From a virus: a DNA stretch of 64,000 nt. Shown in pieces: positions 38,447 to 46,044 of the stretch. A model generated the notes under the pieces. That model made no database searches. It was not told where the DNA came from and saw only the letters and a program-made list of their open reading frames with translations. Within the stretch, counting starts at the first letter, position 1. Each line of letters begins with the position of its first letter. A program made the position numbers and the translations under genes. The DNA is taken from IMG/VR virus record IMGVR_UViG_3300036398_001591, positions 18,556 through 82,555 of that record; one strand, 5' to 3'.

Positions 38447-39184
38447 TTATTGTGGTTTACATAATAAATTATTTCCAATTGTTTCATACCCATAATCAAA
38501 AGCATCTAAAAATTTTTTAAGATCTTCAATAATAGATTTTCTATTATCGGAATGTTCTATGAAAATTACTGGAAAATTTTTCTTTATTGTTTTTGAAGCA
38601 CCAATTAAAACATCCAAATCCATACCCTCAACATCTATTTTCAATAGATGTATTTTTGGTATGTTATAGTATTCTACAAACCAATCTAGTGTGTTGATTT
38701 GAACAACAATCTTATTGTCGGTTCTCTGTGTAATAACATCTTCAACTAAACTAAATGTTCCAAAATCATTCTTTTCGAAATAATTTGGTTCTTCAAACTC
38801 GACCTTAGTGTTTTCTTTACCAAGGCCTATATTATATGTATATACGTTGTAGAGGTTATTGATGGCGGCATTACCAGATAACATCTGAAACACTTGTCTC
38901 TGGGGCTCAAAAGAGTATACTTTTCCTTTCGGAAATGCTTTCGCCATCCAAGTTGTAAATGTTCCTATATTAGCACCAATATCAAATATCACTGGCTCAG
39001 AAAATTCTTTTATTGATTGATAGCAATTATATGCTTCTATAGTTGAGGTATTTCCGTGGTCTAACAACCATTGCCCATGTCCCACTTGTTCTTGATTACA
39101 ATCAAAACGATTCACAATCATTAAACCGTGGTCGCAACTCAATAAAACATTACGGTGAACCTTATCACCTATATTAAAGACCAT
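38447..39184 (-). CDS. FkbM-family methyltransferase
   Basis: 245 residues. SAM-binding FDIGANIGTFTTW (67-79), acidic YSFEPQRQVFQ, and HLLKIDVEGMDLDVLIGA are the diagnostic FkbM blocks. Such enzymes O-methylate sugars or other hydroxyls in surface polysaccharides. It lies between the GT2-like gene and a second methyltransferase with tight spacing. Confidence 0.9.
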   Translation of the reverse strand: MVFNIGDKVHRNVLLSCDHGLMIVNRFDCNQEQVGHGQWLLDHGNTSTIEAYNCYQSIKEFSEPVIFDIGANIGTFTTWMAKAFPKGKVYSFEPQRQVFQMLSGNAAINNLYNVYTYNIGLGKENTKVEFEEPNYFEKNDFGTFSLVEDVITQRTDNKIVVQINTLDWFVEYYNIPKIHLLKIDVEGMDLDVLIGASKTIKKNFPVIFIEHSDNRKSIIEDLKKFLDAFDYGYETIGNNLLCKPQ

Positions 39185-39185
39185 T

Positions 39186-39788
39186 TTATTCTTTCAATTT
39201 TACAAATGCAGTTTGAAAAGAATCTGGTAAATGTATAAGTTCTATTTTGTGCCAGTGTGACTGTATAAACATTTCAATACCCATTCTGGGTGAAAGTTGT
39301 ACTGGAGCACTACCGTGTTCATCAACAAGTTTCCAACCTATTGAATCATCACAGAGCATAACTCCACCGACAGGCAATAATCTCCAAGACAAAATCATAT
39401 CTTCCAACACGGCGGCAGATGTATGGTCACCATCGACAAAAATAAATTCTGCTTTTTCTTTGGCAACAATCAATTCTGCCAACGCTTCGTAACTATATTT
39501 GTTGATGTATGTAACATTACCCACACATTTACTTAAATTATATTCAAAAGTTCTTTTGATTGTTTCAAAATCAAAAGCATGATTATCATTTAGTGTTGTG
39601 TGTGGGTCGATAGCGTATATTTTAAACTTGTCATTATGAATTTTACCAAATTCTGAGGCCCAAAAGGTGGTTATACCCTCAAAACAACCAATTTCTATCA
39701 TTTTATTTGGAACACCATATTTTTCAAATAGAAATTTAATATTGGTTTGTGTTCTTTCTCTACCCATATCAACTGTAGAAATGTACAT
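39186..39788 (-). CDS. Class I SAM-dependent methyltransferase (Methyltransf_24 type)
   Basis: 200 residues from ATG 39788, which follows the upstream stop directly (TGATATG) and has AGAGG before it; the longer frame to 39866 would overlap the upstream gene by 77 bases. NKMIEIGCFEGITTFWASEF is the SAM motif, IYAIDPH the acidic end, and EFIFVDGDHTSAAVLEDMIL plus VGGVMLCDD the later motifs. Related enzymes methylate sugars in phage and bacterial glycan clusters. Confidence 0.82.
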   Translation of the reverse strand: MYISTVDMGRERTQTNIKFLFEKYGVPNKMIEIGCFEGITTFWASEFGKIHNDKFKIYAIDPHTTLNDNHAFDFETIKRTFEYNLSKCVGNVTYINKYSYEALAELIVAKEKAEFIFVDGDHTSAAVLEDMILSWRLLPVGGVMLCDDSIGWKLVDEHGSAPVQLSPRMGIEMFIQSHWHKIELIHLPDSFQTAFVKLKE

Positions 39789-39789
39789 A

Positions 39790-40398
39790 TCAACTATTCC
39801 TCTTAGCCCAATCTTCAAATCTTCCTGGTTTATGCACTCTGATAAAGATGTTAATGCTCTCTGCAACGTTTGCCATTGTATTTAAATTAATATCCATTTG
39901 TCTCGGTGCAAGCATACCATCTTGTTGTTGTTGCAACCAATAACTAACCATATTGTATGTCGTATCGTAAACTTCAAGATCAACGCCGTGATATAAACCG
40001 AATGTGCTGTCACTTAATTTTTTTGCAATAGATTCAAAGTTTACTTTTTGGTCAAACATTTTGAATGTTTTTGCAGACAATGGCCTGACATGAGTGTAAT
40101 CATCCCAATATAAATCACATCGGTGGTGTGGTACATTTATAAACCATTCTGCACCATCTTTGCTAACTCTATACATTTCTTTGATGATGTTAGTAAAAAC
40201 TTTTGGATCTTGACCAAGATGTTCTAGAACATTATCAGCAGTAATCTTATCAAAGAAGTTATCTTCATATGGCCAAGGTGTAACTTCAAAATCCAAAACT
40301 TCATCTGGATTACATTTTGATTCTACGTCTACGTTCCAATGGTCGTTTAATTTTTTAAATCCACAACCCATATTTAATTTTGTGTGTTCAGGTGTCAT
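39790..40398 (-). CDS. SAM-dependent methyltransferase (Methyltransf_11 type)
   Basis: 202 residues. KLNMGCGFKKL at the N-terminus, DKITADNVLEHLGQDP and a post-motif RVSKDGAEWFINVPH match class I methyltransferases. The C-terminal part (GVDLEVYDTTYNMVSYWL) is unassigned. The gene is coupled to the next methyltransferase. Substrate unknown; glycan context suggests sugar methylation. Confidence 0.8.
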   Translation of the reverse strand: MTPEHTKLNMGCGFKKLNDHWNVDVESKCNPDEVLDFEVTPWPYEDNFFDKITADNVLEHLGQDPKVFTNIIKEMYRVSKDGAEWFINVPHHRCDLYWDDYTHVRPLSAKTFKMFDQKVNFESIAKKLSDSTFGLYHGVDLEVYDTTYNMVSYWLQQQQDGMLAPRQMDINLNTMANVAESINIFIRVHKPGRFEDWAKRNS

Positions 40399-40407
40399 AA
40401 TATTTCC

Positions 40408-41214
40408 TTAAATCCAGGCATCCCAAAAAATCTCACGGTTGTACTGGTCATACAAATCCAATCCAAGATATTCGACACAGTTAACTGTTGTTTTTTCAAG
40501 TGAGGACTTCACAGTATGCAAGTTAGGCAAACCTATTGCAAGATCATTGTACTTTTCGATTTGCTCTATTTTGGTGTAGTCGTGTTTGAATTCTGGTAAT
40601 TCAAAAAAGTCATAGATTCTTTTTGTTTGACTTTTTGGACTATTACAGAAACGATTATAGTCAATGAACAGGAATCTATCAAGGTATCCCATAGTAATAG
40701 CATCTTTAAGATTTCTATGACTTAAACCCATTGCACCATCTGGTCCGGCATAGTAGTATGCTCTTGATGCAATGTTAGAACCTTCTCGCAAATGTGCATC
40801 GACATTAGTAAAAAATAATGGATTATCTTTACGCATTCTTTCGAATGAAGTTAAAATCTCTGCTGGATTCCTAACACAAATTACCATCTTTACTTGTTTT
40901 TGTAAGACAGCTTCCAGTTGACCAATCAGTGGAACCCAACCTCTATCTTTATCAAATACAATCGGCTTGTCGATGTGTGAATAGTACCCATCAAGAACGC
41001 CGTTTAAGACACCAAGTTTTGCTTGATCGTTTCGGTATTCTTTATTAGCTTCGATACTACTCCAACTAGCATTGATTGATCCAAAAATGGATGCTAAAGA
41101 ACTTACAGATTCTCCGTGAATCTTTGGGTTTTGTTTAAGTATATTTGTTATAAGGGTTGATCCTGATCTAGGTAACCCAGAAATAAAATATAAATTGTCT
41201 TTTTTCATTTTCAC
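40408..41214 (-). CDS. Sulfotransferase
   Basis: 268 residues. PAPS 5'-phosphosulfate loop SGLPRSGST at 12-20 and a 3'-phosphate motif VICVRNPAEILTSFERM are both present, typical of Sulfotransfer_1/3 enzymes. It would move sulfate from PAPS to a hydroxyl or amine of a glycan or protein. With the APS-kinase-like gene at 36827 the donor could be made by the phage. No signal peptide or membrane anchor, so it acts in the host cytoplasm. Confidence 0.88.
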   Translation of the reverse strand: MKMKKDNLYFISGLPRSGSTLITNILKQNPKIHGESVSSLASIFGSINASWSSIEANKEYRNDQAKLGVLNGVLDGYYSHIDKPIVFDKDRGWVPLIGQLEAVLQKQVKMVICVRNPAEILTSFERMRKDNPLFFTNVDAHLREGSNIASRAYYYAGPDGAMGLSHRNLKDAITMGYLDRFLFIDYNRFCNSPKSQTKRIYDFFELPEFKHDYTKIEQIEKYNDLAIGLPNLHTVKSSLEKTTVNCVEYLGLDLYDQYNREIFWDAWI

Positions 41215-41246
41215 TCCAATAAAAAATTATGTATGAATTATATATG

Positions 41247-42302
41247 TTACTCTTTAATTGCTTCTTCTGTTGGTTTAGGAAAAAGTTTTGTTAATTCGGC
41301 AGAAACTTCTTCAAAAGTGTCTTCCCATTTTCCAAATTTTTGCTGCCTAAAAACCCTTGTCGTATCTTCATACCATGGACTATGTTCACCGCCATGGGCC
41401 CAAACGTGATATGGTAAAAGTGGAACAATAACCCAAGTTGGTTTACCCATAGCAGAAGCAATGTGTGCGATGCTTGTACATGAAGTAATAACCAAATCCA
41501 AATTCTGAATACAAGCTACAGTATCTTCCCAAGATATAATCAAGTGTTGCAGATCGGAAACCTCATCAGGTAATTCTCTCAAGTCGGTGTCTCTCTGTAA
41601 ACTATAGAACTGTATATGTTCATTATTTTTATATAGGTTGATTAATTTTTCTGCTGGGAATACGCGAAACTGTTGGTGTTCAAAAAGTGGGCTGCCACTC
41701 CAACGAATACCAATTTTTATTTGCTTTTTGGTATTTAAAATTGATTTCCAAATGTCAATACTTTCATTTTTAGGAAAAATGTATGGCTGACTAGGCAACG
41801 TTTCAAACGTATGACCAAATAACCAACTACAGCTAAATCCAGGAATCCAATAGTCGTGAAAAGTGGAACTTACTTCATCGAGTGTTATGCACTTTTGAGT
41901 GCCGGGAACTCTATTGAATATGGGATGTAGTGATTTTTCACAACAAAGAATTGCTATACCACCTCTTTTCCAAACTTCAGTGGCAAATCTGGCATAGATG
42001 ATTTGATCTCCAAAACCACACTCCATATTAAGTATGACTGTTTTTCCGGTTAAATCATCTTGGCCATTCCAAATAGGTTTACTTGTGTTGAGTTTGCCTG
42101 AACCGTATACTTTAAGTCCTCTGCCATATTCAAGGCATTGAAAGCCTTCTTGCAATTTACCTTGATTAATTAAAAACCAACCTCGGTTAAATTTTGCTCT
42201 CGGATCTGTAGGATCATTTGCTTCCATTTGCTCTGCAAGTTTCCAGCCTTCTGCAAACCTGCCACGTATCATCAAATTCAGTTGTTGATCTATCAAATGC
42301 AT
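41247..42302 (-). CDS. TPR-domain glycosyltransferase (GT9-like)
   Basis: 351 residues. The N-terminal 60 form TPR-type helices (RFAEGWKLAEQ; RGWFLINQGKLQEGFQCLE). NMECGFGDQIIYARFA is the heptosyltransferase-like loop, and LVITSCTSIAHIASAMGKPTWV is the GT9 donor-site motif. Such TPR-GT9 fusions occur in bacterial flagellin or O-antigen glycosylation loci. It starts the cassette and is preceded by a late promoter octamer. Confidence 0.85.
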   Translation of the reverse strand: MHLIDQQLNLMIRGRFAEGWKLAEQMEANDPTDPRAKFNRGWFLINQGKLQEGFQCLEYGRGLKVYGSGKLNTSKPIWNGQDDLTGKTVILNMECGFGDQIIYARFATEVWKRGGIAILCCEKSLHPIFNRVPGTQKCITLDEVSSTFHDYWIPGFSCSWLFGHTFETLPSQPYIFPKNESIDIWKSILNTKKQIKIGIRWSGSPLFEHQQFRVFPAEKLINLYKNNEHIQFYSLQRDTDLRELPDEVSDLQHLIISWEDTVACIQNLDLVITSCTSIAHIASAMGKPTWVIVPLLPYHVWAHGGEHSPWYEDTTRVFRQQKFGKWEDTFEEVSAELTKLFPKPTEEAIKE

Positions 42303-42330
42303 TATAAAACTCCATTACTATTAAGTAAAA

Positions 42331-42338
42331 TATTTATC
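42331..42338 (-). promoter_or_regulatory. Candidate late promoter of the glycan cassette
   Basis: Minus strand GATAAATA followed by TTTT, one base from the T4 late consensus, between the RCC1 gene stop (42334) and the ATG at 42302. It suggests late expression of the modification enzymes. Confidence 0.6.
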
Positions 42339-45300
42339 CTTTTAAAACTGCTGTTGTGTGAGTTCCACCAGCCGATACTGCGGTCCATGAACTGGAACCA
42401 ATTTGCACCGGAGAAGATCTGGAGGTAGTTGTTCCATCACCCAATCGACCTTGATAGTTTTGGCCCCAAGTGAATAACGTACCACCAGACCTAATTGCGG
42501 CAGTGTGAGCATTACCGGCCGCCACCACAGTCCATGAACTGGAACCAATTTGAACTGGAGAAGATTTGTTGACTGTTGTTCCATCACCTAATCGACCATA
42601 ATTTCCACTACCCCATGTGAACAAACGTCCATCTGATCTAATTGCGGCAGTATGGGAGTCGCCAATTGATACTGCGGTCCATGAACTGGAACCAATTTGA
42701 ACTGGAGAAGATTTGACGACTGTTGTTCCATCACCTAATTGACCTAAAGTGTTTCTACCCCAAATGAATAATAATCCATCAGATCTGATTGCGGCAACGT
42801 GTCTACCTATGAAGCCACTATTCACTGCGGTCCATGAACTGGAACCAATTTGCACTGGAGAAGATTTGGCGACTGTTGTTCCATCACCTAATTGACCATA
42901 AGTTCCATTACCCCATGTGAACAAATATCCATCAGATCTAATTGCGGCTGTGCTATTTTGTCCAGCCGATACTGCGGTCCATGAACTGGAACCAATTTGA
43001 ACTGGAGAAGATCTGTCGCTTGTTGTTCCATCGCCTAATCGACCACTATTTCCAGCACCCCATGCAAATAATAATCCATCAGATCTGATTGCGACAGCGT
43101 GAGTTGCACCAGCCGCCAGCGCAGTCCATGAACTGGAACCAATTTGAACTGGAGAAGATCTGTCGATCGTTGTTCCATCGCCTAATCGACCATAAAAGTT
43201 TCTACCCCAAGTGAATAATCTTCCATCAGATCTAATTGCAATGCTGTGTTGCTCGCCATTACCTACTGCCGTCCATGAACTAGATCCTGATTGTCGTGGA
43301 GAAAATTCCGATGATGGTATAATGATATTGCCACCAACTAACGTTAATGTGTTGACGGCTGTAAAAGTGGTTATACCAATACCTGCTTGTCCCGCCGAGT
43401 TGGTCCCGATTGCATATAAACGATTATTCGCCGCAATCACATTTGTGTGTGAACTAGACGATACCGCAGTCCATGAACTGGAACCAATTTGAACTGGAGA
43501 TGAAGAACCTGCCAAACCGCCGCTACCCCATCCAAATAATTTACCATCAGAATTAATTGCGGCAACGTTCGATTCACCAGTCGATACCGCAGTCCATGAA
43601 CTGGAACCAATTTGAACTGGAGAAGATCTAGCGGATGCTCGTGTTCCGTCACCTAATTGTCCTGTGACATTACTGAAACCAAAATTGCTACCCCATGTGA
43701 ACAAGTATCCATCAGATCTGATTGCTGTCATAAATTGGTCGCCAGCCGAGACCGCAGTCCATGAACTGGAACCAATTTGAATCGGTGAGGACCTGTCAAA
43801 CAAAATACCTTGGCCACCCACTACGATGGGTGATGCCTCAGTAAAACTGACAGGAGAAGTTCTTGAATTGCCTAGAGTACCATATGGGTTTGTACCCCAA
43901 ATGAATAATATTCCATCAGATCTGATTGCCGAAGTGTGAGTAAAAGAACTTGCGGGCACCGCAGTCCAAGAACTGGAACCAATTTGTACCGGAGAAGATC
44001 TGGAGGTAGTTGTTCCGTCACCTAATTGAGAGTTAATGTTTCTACCCCAAGAAAATAACTTACCATCGGATCTAATCGCCAAACTGACTTGGCCATTACT
44101 GGTCGATACCGCAGTCCATGAACTGGAACCAATTTGCACTGGAGAAGATCTGTTGAGTGTCGATGAATTACCTAATTGACCTTGTTGACCAAGACCCCAA
44201 CTGAATAATATTCCATCAGATCTAATTGCAAGATTGGTGTAGCCGATTTGATTTGATACCGCAGTCCATGAACTGGAACCAATTTGAACTGGAGAAGATT
44301 TGGCGACTGTTGTTCCATCACCTAATTGACCTTGGGCTCCGGCACCCCAAGTGAATAATAATCCATCAGATCTGATTGCGACATTGAATGCCGCACCAGC
44401 CTGCACCGCAGTCCATGAACTGGAACCAATTTGCACTGGAGAAGATTTGGCGACTGTTGTTCCATCGCCTAATGTGCCGGTAGTTCCTATACCCCATGTG
44501 AATAATAATCCATCAGATCTGATTGCGGCAGTGTGAGCTTGACCGGCCGCTACCGCAGTCCATGAACTGGAACCAATTTGAACTGGAGAAGATTTGTTGA
44601 CTGTTGTTCCATCACCTAATCTACCATTTGTTCCAGCACCCCAAGCAAACAAACGTCCATCTGATCTAATTGCGGCAGTGTGTGAATTACTAGCCGATAC
44701 TGCGGTCCATGAACTGGAACCAATTTGCACCGGAGAAGATCTGGAGGTAGTTGTTCCATCACCCAATCGACCTTGATAGTTTCTACCCCAAGTGAATAAT
44801 AATCCATCAGATCTGATTGCGGCAGTGTGAGTTGCACCAGTCGATACCGCAGTCCAACTAAATATAGTTGATGCGGGTCCTTCAGCTTCAGTGGTAAGTT
44901 GGCCAAAAAAATTGCTACCCCATGCAAATAATAATCCATCAGACCTAATTGCGGCAGTATTCAAAAAGCCGCCAATATCCACCGCAGTCCATGAACTGGA
45001 ACCAATTTGTACTGGAGAAGATTTGGAGACTGTTGTTCCATCACCTAATTGACCTGAAGTGTTTCTACCCCAAAGAAATAATAATCCATCAGACCTAATT
45101 GCGGCCGTATTGACGCCGCCAGCCGATACTGCGGTCCATGAACTGGAACCAATTTGTACTGGAGAAGATTTGCCAATAGTTGTGTTATCGCCTAATTGAC
45201 CATAGTTGTTTCTACCCCAAAGAAATAATCTTCCATCAGATCTAATTGCAGCCGAAAGATAAGTACCTGCCGATACTGCGGTCCATGAACTGGAACCAAT

Positions 45301-45747
45301 TTGTACTGGAGAGGCTATAAATGGAAGTGTGCTACCCTCACCTAATTGGCCTAGGTTGTTTCTACCCCAAGTGAATAATAATCCATCAGATCTAATTGCG
45401 ACAGTGTGTGAATTTCCACCCGCAACCTTTGTCCAATTATAAACATCTGTAGGTCCAGTGAAAACACCCAATTGATAAAATGTGTTATTACCCCAGACAT
45501 ATAAAAAACCTGGTCCTGGTGGGCCTATTGTACCTATGGCCGCAAACATTGTGCCAATATCCACACCACCACTTTGAAAACTTGTGGTACCAAAAGCTGT
45601 GCCACCATTAGCTACACTGTAGTAATAGTTAGAAATGTCGGTGCCACCGACTGTGTAATTCACATCGGCTCTTTTTGAAGACCCGCCTATTGGTTCAAAG
45701 AGCGTATCTAGGTCAGCACCGGTAACTCTAAAACTTGTGGTTGGCAT
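42334..45747 (-). CDS. RCC1-repeat beta-propeller virion protein
   Basis: 1137 residues. The N-terminal 75 hold three copies of a short motif (VTGADLDTLFEPIG, VGGTDISNYY, SGGVDIGTMFAAIG). From residue 81 to the end are RCC1 repeats of about 50 residues: W-T-A-V-S-A-G...A-I-R-S-D-G-x-L-F-x-W-G-x-N..G-Q-L-G-D-G-T-T..S-S-P-V-Q-I-G-S-S-S. Twenty complete units plus one split between the N-terminal FLYVWGNNTFYQLG and C-terminal WTAVSAGGTHTTAVLKG give 21 blades, as for three seven-bladed propellers. It lies next to tail fibre genes, so a fibre tip or host-binding protein is likely. No catalytic motif. Confidence 0.88.
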   Translation of the reverse strand: MPTTSFRVTGADLDTLFEPIGGSSKRADVNYTVGGTDISNYYYSVANGGTAFGTTSFQSGGVDIGTMFAAIGTIGPPGPGFLYVWGNNTFYQLGVFTGPTDVYNWTKVAGGNSHTVAIRSDGLLFTWGRNNLGQLGEGSTLPFIASPVQIGSSSWTAVSAGTYLSAAIRSDGRLFLWGRNNYGQLGDNTTIGKSSPVQIGSSSWTAVSAGGVNTAAIRSDGLLFLWGRNTSGQLGDGTTVSKSSPVQIGSSSWTAVDIGGFLNTAAIRSDGLLFAWGSNFFGQLTTEAEGPASTIFSWTAVSTGATHTAAIRSDGLLFTWGRNYQGRLGDGTTTSRSSPVQIGSSSWTAVSASNSHTAAIRSDGRLFAWGAGTNGRLGDGTTVNKSSPVQIGSSSWTAVAAGQAHTAAIRSDGLLFTWGIGTTGTLGDGTTVAKSSPVQIGSSSWTAVQAGAAFNVAIRSDGLLFTWGAGAQGQLGDGTTVAKSSPVQIGSSSWTAVSNQIGYTNLAIRSDGILFSWGLGQQGQLGNSSTLNRSSPVQIGSSSWTAVSTSNGQVSLAIRSDGKLFSWGRNINSQLGDGTTTSRSSPVQIGSSSWTAVPASSFTHTSAIRSDGILFIWGTNPYGTLGNSRTSPVSFTEASPIVVGGQGILFDRSSPIQIGSSSWTAVSAGDQFMTAIRSDGYLFTWGSNFGFSNVTGQLGDGTRASARSSPVQIGSSSWTAVSTGESNVAAINSDGKLFGWGSGGLAGSSSPVQIGSSSWTAVSSSSHTNVIAANNRLYAIGTNSAGQAGIGITTFTAVNTLTLVGGNIIIPSSEFSPRQSGSSSWTAVGNGEQHSIAIRSDGRLFTWGRNFYGRLGDGTTIDRSSPVQIGSSSWTALAAGATHAVAIRSDGLLFAWGAGNSGRLGDGTTSDRSSPVQIGSSSWTAVSAGQNSTAAIRSDGYLFTWGNGTYGQLGDGTTVAKSSPVQIGSSSWTAVNSGFIGRHVAAIRSDGLLFIWGRNTLGQLGDGTTVVKSSPVQIGSSSWTAVSIGDSHTAAIRSDGRLFTWGSGNYGRLGDGTTVNKSSPVQIGSSSWTVVAAGNAHTAAIRSGGTLFTWGQNYQGRLGDGTTTSRSSPVQIGSSSWTAVSAGGTHTTAVLKG
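42351..45410 (-). repeat. Coding tandem repeats of the RCC1 gene (about 150 bp unit)
   Basis: About 20 copies of a unit containing the almost invariant block AGTCCATGAACTGGAACCAA with its flanks (plus-strand reading; some copies have GGTCCATG). The DNA of this block is far better conserved than the rest of the unit, which implies recent expansion or gene conversion. Confidence 0.9.
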
Positions 45748-45756
45748 TTAAAATTA

Positions 45757-46044
45757 TTATTCTTGTGTAGGTTCTTCAGCCGGTGGTTGAGGAATTTCTA
45801 ATATATCTCTGTGTTCATACACTTCACCATTTTCTACGGTGTAATTTAGGTAATCCGACATTTTATGAGTTGCTGGATTGAATTCTGTTGTATCTCTAAT
45901 GATCTTAACGAATTCGTTTTCCCTCATAAAGTTTTCGTCAACTTTACATTTCAAGTCGAAATTATCATTGCCATTCCAATTTTTAGGTAACAGGTCATAA
46001 ACACCTTTTATTTCACCATCAATTAAATTTGCATATACTGTCAT
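45757..46044 (-). CDS. Small tail-fibre-associated protein
   Basis: 95 residues. [20 protein letters not shown] at the start then [19 protein letters not shown]; similar small proteins sit next to fibre genes in T4-like marine phages and may be fibre assembly or attachment factors. The C-terminus is Pro/Glu-rich ([11 protein letters not shown]). Starts with a 4-base overlap into the preceding collagen-like gene. Confidence 0.6.
   Translation of the reverse strand: MTVYANLIDGEIKGVYDLLPKNWNGNDNFDLKCKVDENFMRENEFVKIIRDTTEFNPATHKMSDYLNYTVENGEVYEHRDILEIPQPPAEEPTQE

Noticed and set aside
39789-39866. Upstream start for the methyltransferase gene (MQRALTSLSE)
   Set aside because: It would overlap the preceding gene by 77 bases; the ATG at 39788 directly after that gene's stop, with AGAGG upstream, is the better start.
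42351-45410. Diversity-generating retroelement acting on the RCC1 gene
   Set aside because: No reverse transcriptase, template repeat or adenine-specific variation is seen in the window.
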